Part shown: positions 26,681 to 34,896 of the stretch, piece after piece
Position numbering within the stretch: the stretch's first letter is position 1
Layout of the letters: each line of letters begins with the position of its first letter
Assembly: GCA_009775095.1 (NCBI GenBank)
Contig: VSOZ01000003.1
Coordinates: 62,001-126,000, forward strand
Source of the DNA: Muribaculum sp.
GTDB lineage: Bacteria; Bacteroidota; Bacteroidia; Bacteroidales; Muribaculaceae
Direction: 5' to 3'
Length of the DNA stretch: 64,000 bases
Translations under genes and position numbers: made by a program
Notes under the pieces: model-generated
What the model was told of the DNA's origin: nothing
What the model saw: the letters and a program-made list of their open reading frames with translations, nothing else
The model's database searches: none

Positions 26681-28192
26681 ATGAAAATATTTACAAACGA
26701 TCAGATAAGGTCGATCGAAAAATATACTATTGAAAACGAGGGTGTCACATCAGACGAGCTCATCGAACGTGCTGCCGCCGCCATAACATGCGAGATTATG
26801 TCGCGGTGGAGGCAGAGCAAAAATGTATGGGTCATCGCCGGACAGGGCAACAATGGCGCCGACGCTCTTGCTGTGGCGCGTATGCTCTTGGAGCAAGGCT
26901 ATAACGTGCAGGTGTTGATGTTCAATGTCTTCGGACGTCTTAGCGAAGGATGCATCCACAGTCGCAAACGGCTGCTTGACTTAGGCAATGTAAATTTTAC
27001 CGAAGTGACCGGCGATTTCAATCCTCCATTTATATCGTCTGACTCGCTTGTCATTGACGGATTGTTTGGCTCCGGGTTACGTGAACCGCTTACCGGGGGG
27101 TTCAGATCGTTTGTTGACTACATCAATGAGTCCAAGGCCACGATTGTATCTATTGACGTCCCGTCGGGTCTTATGGCTGAATGGAATGAAGATACGCTGC
27201 GGCGCAACGTTATTCATGCTCATCTTACACTTGCGATTCAATTCCCGCGCGTGGCCTTTTTTATCGCCGACAACGCCGAGTTTCTCGGAGAGTGGAAGGT
27301 GCTTGACATTGAACTTAGCCAGCAGGAGACCCGCAATACTCAATCGCGGTTTTTCCTCCTTGAGAAGAACGATGCCAAACGTGTGCTTCGACATCGGAGC
27401 CGCTTTTCATCCAAAGCCGATTACGGGTCGGCTATGATTGTGGCAGGAAGTTACGGTATGCTTGGTGCCGCCCAGATGTGTGCAAGGGGAGCTTTGCGTG
27501 CCGGAGTGGGTAAACTCACCATGCATATTCCGCGTTGCGGTTTTACCGTAATGCAGTCAACGGTACCGGAGGCTATGGTGCAGGTCGACCGTAATGACGG
27601 CGGCATAACGGAGATAAATCTGCGGCATCAGTATGATGCAGTGGCTTTGGGTCCGGGTATGGGTACTCATGATCTTACAATAAGGGCAGTGGAGACATTT
27701 GTCAACCATGCCGAGAAGCCTTTGCTCCTCGATGCCGACGCTCTTAACTGTATAGCCGAGCGTCCGACTATACTTAATACAATTCCTCCCATGTCTGTGC
27801 TTACTCCTCATGCAGGTGAGTTTGACCGATTGTTCGGTGAACATAATTGCATGGAAGCGCGTATAAAGACTGCGGTTGAAAAGGCCGCGTATTATGACAT
27901 AATTATATTGTTGAAAGGCTATTATACCACGGTAGTGCGTCCTGACGGACGTATACTTTTCAGTTGTAGCGGAGGCCCGGCGCTGGCTACTCCCGGAAGT
28001 GGCGATGTGTTAACCGGAGTTATCGCTGCGTTACTCGCTCAAGGCTATTCTCCCGATATTGCCGCTACTCTCGGGGCCTTTATACACGGCTATGCCGGTG
28101 AGTTGGCCGCGGAGACTTATGGTGAGTACGGAGTGCTTGCTACTGACATTGCTGATTGTGTCGGTACCGCTATCCGTGATATAATGCGTTGA
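26681..28192 (+). CDS. nnr: Bifunctional NAD(P)H-hydrate epimerase / ADP-dependent dehydratase
   Basis: 503 residues from ATG 26681 (MKIFTNDQIRSIEKYTIENEG). The N-terminal YjeF domain (1-210) carries VIAGQGNNGADALAVARMLLEQG; the C-terminal ribokinase-like dehydratase domain (about 220-503) carries ALGPGMGT, LTPHAGEFDRL and the ATP-site GGPALATPGSGDVLTGVIAALLAQG. It repairs hydrated NADH and NADPH. Upstream in-frame codons lie before the promoter box. The DUF4831 gene follows by 14 bases. Confidence 0.95.
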   Translation: MKIFTNDQIRSIEKYTIENEGVTSDELIERAAAAITCEIMSRWRQSKNVWVIAGQGNNGADALAVARMLLEQGYNVQVLMFNVFGRLSEGCIHSRKRLLDLGNVNFTEVTGDFNPPFISSDSLVIDGLFGSGLREPLTGGFRSFVDYINESKATIVSIDVPSGLMAEWNEDTLRRNVIHAHLTLAIQFPRVAFFIADNAEFLGEWKVLDIELSQQETRNTQSRFFLLEKNDAKRVLRHRSRFSSKADYGSAMIVAGSYGMLGAAQMCARGALRAGVGKLTMHIPRCGFTVMQSTVPEAMVQVDRNDGGITEINLRHQYDAVALGPGMGTHDLTIRAVETFVNHAEKPLLLDADALNCIAERPTILNTIPPMSVLTPHAGEFDRLFGEHNCMEARIKTAVEKAAYYDIIILLKGYYTTVVRPDGRILFSCSGGPALATPGSGDVLTGVIAALLAQGYSPDIAATLGAFIHGYAGELAAETYGEYGVLATDIADCVGTAIRDIMR

Positions 28193-28206
28193 ATTTGTAA
28201 ATTAGG

Positions 28207-29292
28207 ATGAATATGAGATATATTGTATTGTCACTTGCTTGTGTAGTCGCTTCGTCGGTTGTGGCCGTTGCGCAGACTACGCAGAAGTTCCAAGCTACCA
28301 AGGCCAATGATTACGGCCTTGTGTATTCGCTCCCTACTACCGTACTTGACGTGACTGTTGAGGCCGAACGTGTGGTTAAGCGTCCGGGCGAATTTTATAT
28401 GTATGCCAAGAAGTACCTTAATGTCAATGATCCGGTGTCGCAGTCGTCAGAGTCATGGAGGGTCAAGCGGGTCATAGTCAACGCCCGAGGTGTAGCTGAT
28501 GGAGGTGAACGTTATCTGATGCAGTTCAAGGGCGGGGCCGCTCCGTATGTGGTTATGGATAATGCCGACCTTCCTGTAGCTATAAATACTGAGGATGTGG
28601 TTTTGCCTGAGGCTCCAGTGATTCCCGAGCCTGTGGGATTGTCGTCAACACCTCTTGACACCGAGGCCGCCCGCTATGTGATAAGTGAAGAGATGCTTCA
28701 GAGCCAGTCAAGCGCCAAGCGCGCGGAGCTTGCCGCCAAGCGCATTTATGAACTTCGACAAAGTCGCAGTGATCTTATTACGGGACAGGCCGATCAAATG
28801 CCGCCTGACGGTACGGCGATGCAGATCGTGATGGATCAGATAGGGGCGCAGGAAGCCGCGTTGACAGCGATGTTTGTCGGTACAGAACAGCGCGAGACTG
28901 CAGTAAAGACATTTACATATGTTCCGGGTGAAGAGGTTACACGTTTTGTATTGGCCCGTGTGTCGGCTCTTGATGGTATTGTAGACAGCGATGATCTGTC
29001 GGGCGACCCGATAACATTGTCGTTGAACATAACCAATCGCGGAAAAATGCCTGTCAATGACAAAGGGGAGACAAAGCAGTTCCCCAAAGGCGGTGTGGCC
29101 TATTGTATACCCGGAACCGCTTCTGTCAAGATATCGTTCATGGGTGAAACTTGTTGGGAAGGTTCTATGGATGTCGCTCAATATGGTATTGTATTCGGAC
29201 TCGACCCCAAGATGTTTACCGACAAAAAAGCTCCGGCTTATCTGTTGCTTGATCCTGTGACAGGTGCGATAAAGGAACTTGGTTCCAAATAA
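28207..29292 (+). CDS. DUF4831 family secreted protein
   Basis: 361 residues with a signal peptide (MNMRYIVLSLACVVASSVVAVAQ; ATG 28213 is an alternative). The N-terminal half has GLVYSLPTTVLDVTVEAERVVKRPGEFYMYAKKYL, the hallmark of DUF4831 proteins of Bacteroidales; the centre is helical and acidic, and the C-terminus has RNA/protein features of a beta-sandwich (GGVAYCIPGTASVKISFMGE). Function unknown, presumably periplasmic or envelope-associated. Follows nnr by 14 bases, so probably shares its transcript. Confidence 0.85.
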   Translation: MNMRYIVLSLACVVASSVVAVAQTTQKFQATKANDYGLVYSLPTTVLDVTVEAERVVKRPGEFYMYAKKYLNVNDPVSQSSESWRVKRVIVNARGVADGGERYLMQFKGGAAPYVVMDNADLPVAINTEDVVLPEAPVIPEPVGLSSTPLDTEAARYVISEEMLQSQSSAKRAELAAKRIYELRQSRSDLITGQADQMPPDGTAMQIVMDQIGAQEAALTAMFVGTEQRETAVKTFTYVPGEEVTRFVLARVSALDGIVDSDDLSGDPITLSLNITNRGKMPVNDKGETKQFPKGGVAYCIPGTASVKISFMGETCWEGSMDVAQYGIVFGLDPKMFTDKKAPAYLLLDPVTGAIKELGSK

Positions 29293-29323
29293 GGGTTAAA
29301 ATAGCTTAATGTTTCGGCTTTCG

Positions 29324-29355
29324 TTTGTAAAATTTAAGAATTAGTCTTAAATTTG
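29324..29355 (+). promoter_or_regulatory. Orphan consensus promoter upstream of a terminator
   Basis: TTTG at 29324-29327, a 20-base spacer and TAAATTTG at 29348-29355 fit the Bacteroidetes promoter consensus exactly. No ORF longer than two codons begins between here and the palindromic terminator at 29405. Confidence 0.65.
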
Positions 29356-29359
29356 CTAA

Positions 29360-29440
29360 ACAAAATCGGATACCGTAAGAAACAGAGCAAAATGATATAA
29401 TCTGAAATATCCGATGACATGTCATCGGATATTTTTTATT
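29360..29440 (+). ncRNA. Candidate small RNA (promoter-terminator unit)
   Basis: Bounded by a consensus promoter (29324-29355) and a strong hairpin with T-rich tail (29405-29440), predicting a transcript of about 80 bases. The 5' part is A-rich and unstructured by eye; the 3' part is the terminator hairpin. It has no resemblance to a family I recognise. It may instead be an attenuated leader of the glycine cleavage operon, which starts 145 bases downstream but has its own promoter. Confidence 0.45.
29405..29440 (+). terminator. Perfect 30-base palindrome with T tail
   Basis: 29405-29434 is a perfect palindrome (arm AAATATCCGATGACA) followed by TTTTATT. It can form a stem of about 13 bp with a 4-base loop. 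It would end the candidate small RNA and read-through from the DUF4831 gene. Confidence 0.7.
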
Positions 29441-29483
29441 GATAAGAAAACAAGCAACAACAAATAAGTGAATCATAGGTTAG

Positions 29484-29520
29484 AAATCCGGCCGCGCGCG
29501 AGCGTATCCGGATTTTGTTT
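29484..29520 (+). terminator. Second hairpin before the glycine cleavage operon
   Basis: AAATCCGG (29484-29491) pairs with CCGGATTT (29508-29515) across a 16-base GC-rich loop, followed by TGTTTTG. It overlaps the -33 element of the next promoter. Confidence 0.5.
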
Positions 29521-29549
29521 TGCATTTCAAAAAACATTTTATACCTTTG
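29519..29549 (+). promoter_or_regulatory. Promoter of the lipoate ligase / glycine cleavage operon
   Basis: TTTG (29519-29522), a 19-base spacer, TACCTTTG (29542-29549): a full match to the Bacteroidetes consensus. Transcription would begin near 29556, leaving a leader of about 30 bases, too short for a glycine riboswitch. Confidence 0.75.
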
Positions 29550-29585
29550 GGAAGTAATCATTATACCACGTAAACACGAACCGTC

Positions 29586-30554
29586 ATGAAATACGTCTCC
29601 TTGCCCGATAACGTAGTGCGGCCATTGCCGTTCTATCTTTCTATGGAGGAATACGTAGCTCGTCGATACTCCGAAGAATTGTTTTTTATGTGGCAGGTCA
29701 ATCCGACTGTTATCTTCGGGCGCAATCAGCTTGTAGACAGCGAAGTCAACACCGATTACTGCCGTAGACGGGGTATAGAGTTTTATCGCCGAAAGAGTGG
29801 AGGAGGATGTGTATATGCCGACATGGACAACATAATGTTCAGTTACATCGTGTCGTGCGATGATATCGTCACCGTGTTTTCTTCCTACACTTCACGTATA
29901 GCTTCCATGCTTGGAACTCTCGGAGTCGACGCTTCCGCTACAGGACGCAATGATGTGCTTATTGACGGTCGTAAAGTGTCGGGAAACGCATTTTACCACA
30001 TTCCGGGCAGGAGCATAGTGCACGGTACAATGCTCTATGATACCGACCTTGAAAATATGACGATGGCCATTTCGCCTTCAGGCACAAAACTGCAGTCCAA
30101 GGGTGTCAGTTCGGTGCAGAGCCGTATAACGACTCTGCGAGAGCATATTGACATGGCTGTCAATGAGTTTAAAGAATATGTGCGCCGTTATCTTTGTGAC
30201 AGTCTGATAGAGCTTGATGACTCCGATGTCGCTGCTATTGAAGAGATGTCGCGCCCTTATTACACCGACGCTTGGATATACGGGCGCAATCCGCGCTGTA
30301 CAACTCATCTTACACGGCGTATTGACGGAGTAGGTGAGTTCTGTACCGATATCGAGCTTAAAAACGGAGTTATAAAGGATATAAATATTTCCGGCGATTT
30401 TTTTCTGGTCGGCGATCTTGATGAAGGGCTGTTGGCCCCTCTGCGAGGTGTACCTTATAACCGTGAGTCAATTACGGCGGCGCTTGCCGGTGTTGACCCC
30501 GACTCGGTTGTGGCCGGACTGCGACGAAAGGAAATGATAGATATATTAATGTAA
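29586..30554 (+). CDS. lplA: Lipoate--protein ligase family protein
   Basis: 322 residues. The LplA catalytic core shows YRRKSGGGCVYADMDNIMFSYI (RRxSGGG substrate loop), GRNDVLIDGRKVSGNAFY with the conserved Lys, and a C-terminal accessory domain (about 240-322) in which GEFCTDIELKNGVIKDINISGDFF is typical. It attaches lipoate to carrier proteins. As first gene of the operon it most likely lipoylates GcvH encoded 1.1 kb downstream; this link is inferred from position and known biochemistry. Confidence 0.93.
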   Translation: MKYVSLPDNVVRPLPFYLSMEEYVARRYSEELFFMWQVNPTVIFGRNQLVDSEVNTDYCRRRGIEFYRRKSGGGCVYADMDNIMFSYIVSCDDIVTVFSSYTSRIASMLGTLGVDASATGRNDVLIDGRKVSGNAFYHIPGRSIVHGTMLYDTDLENMTMAISPSGTKLQSKGVSSVQSRITTLREHIDMAVNEFKEYVRRYLCDSLIELDDSDVAAIEEMSRPYYTDAWIYGRNPRCTTHLTRRIDGVGEFCTDIELKNGVIKDINISGDFFLVGDLDEGLLAPLRGVPYNRESITAALAGVDPDSVVAGLRRKEMIDILM

Positions 30555-30561
30555 TCTTACG

Positions 30562-31659
30562 ATGGAAGAAAACAAAAAGACATGTCTTTATGACAAGCAT
30601 GTGGCTCTCGGAGCCAAAATGAGTCCTTTCGGAGGATTCATTATGCCGATTGAGTATGAGGGAATCGTTGAAGAACATAATGCCGTGAGGACGGCGTGCG
30701 GTGTTTTTGACGTTTCACATATGGGTGAGGTAAGTGTTACCGGACCCGATGCCGAGCGTTTTGTCAATCATATATTTACCAACGATGTTACCGGAGCTGC
30801 TGCGGGCAAGTGTTTTTACGGCATGATGCTTCATCCCGACGGTGGCACCGTCGATGACCTGTTGGTTTACAAGCGCGGTGACAGCGACTTTTTACTCGTG
30901 ATAAATGCGTCTAATATAGCCAAGGATCTGGATTGGATTTGCCGTCATGTCTCCGGTTTTGATGTGACTGTCGATGACCGGAGTGATGTGCTTGGCGAAC
31001 TGGCCGTTCAGGGCCCGGCATCGGAGTCGGTTATGACGGAGGTTCTTGGCATTGATTGTGCGTCGCTTGAGTTCTATACATTTAAAACGATTACGGTCGA
31101 GGGAGAGGATATTATTGTAAGCCGTACGGGATATACCGGTGAAGACGGTTTTGAGATATATGCCTCTCACGGGCTTATATGTAAGATGTGGGACCGGCTG
31201 ATGGCTTCCGATAGGGTGAAACCGTGCGGCCTCGGGTGTCGCGACACATTGCGGTTTGAAGTCGGGCTACCGTTGTACGGCGACGAATTGGCTGACGATA
31301 TATCCCCGATTGAAGCGGGTCTCGGTATTTTCGTGAAACTCGACAAACCGGAGTTTGTCGGTAAAGAGGCTGTGGAGACGCTTAAACGCGACGGTGTCAT
31401 TCGCAAACTGGTGGGAATTGAGGTGCTTGACAGGGCTATTCCGCGTCATGGCTACGAGGTGCTTGACTCTGACGACAATGTGGTAGGCACTGTCACGACC
31501 GGCTATCATGCCGTGTCGGTTGACAAGAGTCTTGCCATGGCGCTTGTCAGGTCGGATTGCGCCGCACTCGGCACTCCTCTGAAAGTGCGCATACGCCGCA
31601 AGACATTTCCCGCAGTTGTAGTTAAAAAGAAGTTTTATAGAAAAAATTATAAGAATTAA
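30562..31659 (+). CDS. gcvT: Glycine cleavage system T protein (aminomethyltransferase)
   Basis: 365 residues. Takes the aminomethyl group from lipoyl-GcvH and transfers the one-carbon unit to tetrahydrofolate, releasing ammonia. Recognised by FGGFIMPIEYEGIVEEHNAVRTACGVFDVSHMGE at the N-terminus, with the catalytic Asp region FTNDVTG, the folate site and CGLGCRDTLRFEVGLPLYGDEL, and the C-terminal barrel-like domain. Seven bases separate it from the ligase gene. Confidence 0.97.
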   Translation: MEENKKTCLYDKHVALGAKMSPFGGFIMPIEYEGIVEEHNAVRTACGVFDVSHMGEVSVTGPDAERFVNHIFTNDVTGAAAGKCFYGMMLHPDGGTVDDLLVYKRGDSDFLLVINASNIAKDLDWICRHVSGFDVTVDDRSDVLGELAVQGPASESVMTEVLGIDCASLEFYTFKTITVEGEDIIVSRTGYTGEDGFEIYASHGLICKMWDRLMASDRVKPCGLGCRDTLRFEVGLPLYGDELADDISPIEAGLGIFVKLDKPEFVGKEAVETLKRDGVIRKLVGIEVLDRAIPRHGYEVLDSDDNVVGTVTTGYHAVSVDKSLAMALVRSDCAALGTPLKVRIRRKTFPAVVVKKKFYRKNYKN

Positions 31660-31678
31660 TCAATAAAATTATAGCGTT

Positions 31679-32044
31679 ATGGATAAGATTTATTATTCTC
31701 CGAGTCATGAATATATCAAAGTTGAAGGCAACGTAGGTCTGATCGGCATCACGGATTATGCGCAGTCGCAGTTGGGCAACGTCGTGTATGTCGATCTGCC
31801 TGAAGTTGATGATGAAGTGGTGGCCGGTGAGGATTTCGGTGCCATAGAGAGCGTAAAGGCTGCGAGCGATCTTATATCTCCCGTGAGCGGTAAGGTCATT
31901 GAGGTTAACGAAGAACTTGTCGACAATCCCGGACTCGTCAACAAGAATGCCATGGGCACATGGATTATAAAAGTCGAGCTTTCTGACGCATCGGAGCTTG
32001 ATGAACTTCTCGGCGAGGAGGATTATAAGGCTTTGTGTCATTGA
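31679..32044 (+). CDS. gcvH: Glycine cleavage system H protein
   Basis: 121 residues. Lipoyl-carrier protein that shuttles the aminomethyl group among P, T and L proteins. The lipoylated lysine is Lys60 in GAIESVKAASD; family blocks WVRVEGN-like YIKVEGNVGLIGITDYAQ and PVSGKVIEVNEEL are present. Nineteen bases after gcvT. Confidence 0.97.
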   Translation: MDKIYYSPSHEYIKVEGNVGLIGITDYAQSQLGNVVYVDLPEVDDEVVAGEDFGAIESVKAASDLISPVSGKVIEVNEELVDNPGLVNKNAMGTWIIKVELSDASELDELLGEEDYKALCH

Positions 32045-32069
32045 TTGCGGTTTATAATCATATATAGTT

Positions 32070-33407
32070 ATGTCGCATCGTTATTTGCCTCATACCCCGG
32101 AGGATATATCGGAGATGCTCGCTGCGTGCTCTATGAACGGGCTTGGCGAATTGTATTCCGACGTGTCCCCTGCGTTGTTGCTCGGCCGTGAGTATGACTT
32201 ACCGTCGGAGAAAAGCGAGAAAGAGGTTCGGGACTTTTTTAAGAAACTGGGTGAAAAGAACCGTTTGATGACCTGCTTTGCCGGGGCGGGGTGGTATGAT
32301 CGCTATACTCCCGCGGTAATTCCGGCTCTGCTCTCACGGTCGGAATTTCTTACTGCTTACACCCCTTATCAGCCTGAAATATCGCAAGGTACGCTCCAGT
32401 ATATATTTGAGTACCAGAGTATGATGGCGTCGCTCACAGGCCTTGATGTGTCCAATGCATCTATGTATGACGGGCCTACGGCTGTAGCCGAAGCCATGAT
32501 GATGACGGTGGCAGCTGCCCGTAAGCGCAATCGCGTGCTCGTATCGGCCACCGTGTTGCCGCAAGTGCGCGAAGTAATGTCGACTTATGCCCGTTACCAC
32601 GGTATCGTGCTTGACACGATAGCCGAGGAGGACGGTGTGACTTCCCGTGCTGACTTGGAAGAAAAGATGGCTTCCGGCGATGTGGCCGGAGTTGTTGTGG
32701 CTTCACCCAACCGCTATGGTGTGCTGGAGGATTATAATGGCTGGGCCGACACTGTTCATGCCGCCAAGGCGCTGTTTGTCATGACATGTGAGGCCGCGGC
32801 TCTCGGTGCGGTGAAGTCGCCCGGAGAGTGGGGTGCCGATATCGCTGCCGGCGATGCACAGTCGCTCGGCATGCCGTTGAATTTCGGCGGACCTTATCTG
32901 GGATACATATGTTGCACCCGTCAGTTGATAAGGAAGTTGCCGGGTCGAATAGTCGGTGCTACCGTTGACGAAGACGGACGGCGCGTGTTTGTACTTACAC
33001 TTCAGGCTCGCGAACAGCATATACGCCGTGAGAAGGCTACAAGCAATATCTGTTCCAATCAGGGGTTGATGGCCCTTTTTGTGTCGGTTTACATGTCATT
33101 GCTTGGTCCGCAGGGCCTTAAGGAAGTCAACTCTTTAAGTTGTGCAGGAGCCCATTATCTTGCTGATCGTATTGAGAAGGGGGGCAAGGCCCGTCTGTCG
33201 TATCCTGACAAGCCGTTCCTGCATGAATTTGAGTTAACGACTTCTTTTGATGTAGACTCACTTATGCAGCGGGCCATGCAGCATGGTATATTGCCCGGTG
33301 TGCGTCTTACCGACAACAGACTGCTTGTCGCTGTCACCGAAATGCAGTCGCGCGAAGACCTTGATCATCTGGCCGATATTATTGACTCTATGCCGTCAAC
33401 TCTATAA
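32070..33407 (+). CDS. gcvPA: Glycine dehydrogenase (decarboxylating) subunit 1
   Basis: 445 residues. The N-terminal half of the P protein in the split (alpha2beta2) form used by many bacteria. Seen: YLPHTPEDISEMLAACSMNGLGELYSDV at the start, FAGAGWYDRYTPAVIPALLSRSEFLTAYTPYQPEISQGTLQ, and SMYDGPTAVAEAMMM. It lacks the PLP lysine, which is in the second subunit. Twenty-five bases after gcvH. Confidence 0.97.
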   Translation: MSHRYLPHTPEDISEMLAACSMNGLGELYSDVSPALLLGREYDLPSEKSEKEVRDFFKKLGEKNRLMTCFAGAGWYDRYTPAVIPALLSRSEFLTAYTPYQPEISQGTLQYIFEYQSMMASLTGLDVSNASMYDGPTAVAEAMMMTVAAARKRNRVLVSATVLPQVREVMSTYARYHGIVLDTIAEEDGVTSRADLEEKMASGDVAGVVVASPNRYGVLEDYNGWADTVHAAKALFVMTCEAAALGAVKSPGEWGADIAAGDAQSLGMPLNFGGPYLGYICCTRQLIRKLPGRIVGATVDEDGRRVFVLTLQAREQHIRREKATSNICSNQGLMALFVSVYMSLLGPQGLKEVNSLSCAGAHYLADRIEKGGKARLSYPDKPFLHEFELTTSFDVDSLMQRAMQHGILPGVRLTDNRLLVAVTEMQSREDLDHLADIIDSMPSTL

Positions 33408-33420
33408 ATTGAATACAGAC

Positions 33421-34896
33421 ATGAATAAAGAATATTACGGCAAACTTATATTTGAATTGTCGCGTCCCGGACGTCGCGGATTTAAACTTCCCGCCAACGG
33501 TTGCTCTGACGCTCTTTCAGAGCTTCCTGCCGATCTGTTGCGTGCTTCGTCGCCGGCACTTCCTGAAGTGGATGAGCCGTCGGTTGTACGTCATTACACC
33601 AACATGAGCAACAATAATTTCGGAGTTGACACAGGCTTCTATCCTCTTGGTTCATGTACGATGAAGTACAATCCTAAGATCAATGAGGAGATGGCTGCAG
33701 GTGTGGGCATAGCTTCGCTTCATCCTTTGCAGCCCGTGTCGACTGTGCAGGGCGCGCTCGAAGTTTACTATACTCTCCAGCAGGCACTTTCCGAGATAGG
33801 CGGTATGAGTGAGTTTACTCTTAATCTATATGCAGGAGCCCATGGTGAACTTACCGGACTTATGGTGATAAAGGCTTATCATATGGAGCGTGGCGACGTG
33901 AAGCGTGACAAGGTTATCGTACCCGACTCGGCTCACGGTACCAATCCCGCCAGTGCTGCGGTTGCCGGATACAAGATAGTCGAAGTGAAAAGCGGAGCCG
34001 ACGGCACTGTCGATGTCGAGGCCTTGCGTCCGCTGCTTGACGATACTGTGGCCGCAGTCATGATGACCAACCCTAATACGCTCGGTATCTTTGAGAAAAA
34101 CATTCCCGAGATAGCCCGGTTGGTGCATGAGGCCGGAGCGTTGATGTATTACGACGGAGCCAATCTGAACCCGTTGGTTGGTGTTGGCCGCCCGGGCGAC
34201 ATGGGCTTTGATGTCATGCATATAAACCTACACAAGACATTCTCCACTCCTCATGGCGGAGGCGGTCCCGGAGCGGGGCCTGTAGGCGTACGCAAAGGGC
34301 TTGAGCATCTTTTGCCAGTACCTCATGTCATAAAGAAAGCCGACGGCTCTTATGACATAGAACATTCGGCTCCCGGTTCTCTCGGTCAGGTCACCGGTAC
34401 TCTCGGCAATTTTGCCGTGCTGGTGCGTGCGTTGAGCTACATCTTTTCACTCGGAAAGGAGGGTCTCGCCATGGTCGGACCTCTTGCCGCTCTCAATGCC
34501 AACTATATCAAGGAGCGTCTGCGCGATCTCTACCTGCTTCCGGTCGATACGGTGTGCAAGCATGAGTTTGTATTTGACGGTCTTGTCGACAAGTCTACCG
34601 GCGTTACCACACTTAATATTGCCAAGCGGTTGCTTGACCACGGATTTCATGCCCCGACTATATACTTCCCTCTGCTGTTCCATGAATCGCTTATGATAGA
34701 GCCTACCGAAACGGAGAGCAAGGAGACTATAGACCGCTTTATCGAGGTCATGAGAGATATAGCGCGTGAGTCGGCGGAGACTCCCGAGGTCGTGAAAACA
34801 GCTCCTCACAATACTCCTATATCGCATCCCGACGATACTCGTGCGGCTCTTAACCCGATAGTCACCTATAAGGAGTTATGCGAAAATCCGATATAA
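33421..34896 (+). CDS. gcvPB: Glycine dehydrogenase (decarboxylating) subunit 2
   Basis: 491 residues from ATG 33421 (MNKEYYGKLIFELSRPGRRG); an in-frame earlier codon near 33283 is inside gcvPA. The PLP-binding lysine lies in NLHKTFSTPHGGGGPGAGPVG. Other blocks: NNNFGVDTGFYPLGSCTMKYNPKINEE and HGTNPASAAVAGYK. It decarboxylates glycine together with GcvPA. The 3' end overlaps lpd by 19 bases. Confidence 0.97.
   Translation: MNKEYYGKLIFELSRPGRRGFKLPANGCSDALSELPADLLRASSPALPEVDEPSVVRHYTNMSNNNFGVDTGFYPLGSCTMKYNPKINEEMAAGVGIASLHPLQPVSTVQGALEVYYTLQQALSEIGGMSEFTLNLYAGAHGELTGLMVIKAYHMERGDVKRDKVIVPDSAHGTNPASAAVAGYKIVEVKSGADGTVDVEALRPLLDDTVAAVMMTNPNTLGIFEKNIPEIARLVHEAGALMYYDGANLNPLVGVGRPGDMGFDVMHINLHKTFSTPHGGGGPGAGPVGVRKGLEHLLPVPHVIKKADGSYDIEHSAPGSLGQVTGTLGNFAVLVRALSYIFSLGKEGLAMVGPLAALNANYIKERLRDLYLLPVDTVCKHEFVFDGLVDKSTGVTTLNIAKRLLDHGFHAPTIYFPLLFHESLMIEPTETESKETIDRFIEVMRDIARESAETPEVVKTAPHNTPISHPDDTRAALNPIVTYKELCENPI

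Noticed and set aside
11800..27100. G6 tracts in rarA (near 11808), sprA (near 17691) and nnr (near 27093) as phase-variation sites.
   Set aside because: Six bases is common at this GC content, the genes are housekeeping or single frame, and no functional truncated product is suggested, unlike the G8 in hsdS.
29519..29585. Possible glycine riboswitch before the glycine cleavage operon.
   Set aside because: The leader predicted from the consensus promoter is about 30 bases, too short for a glycine aptamer, and no aptamer motif was seen upstream.
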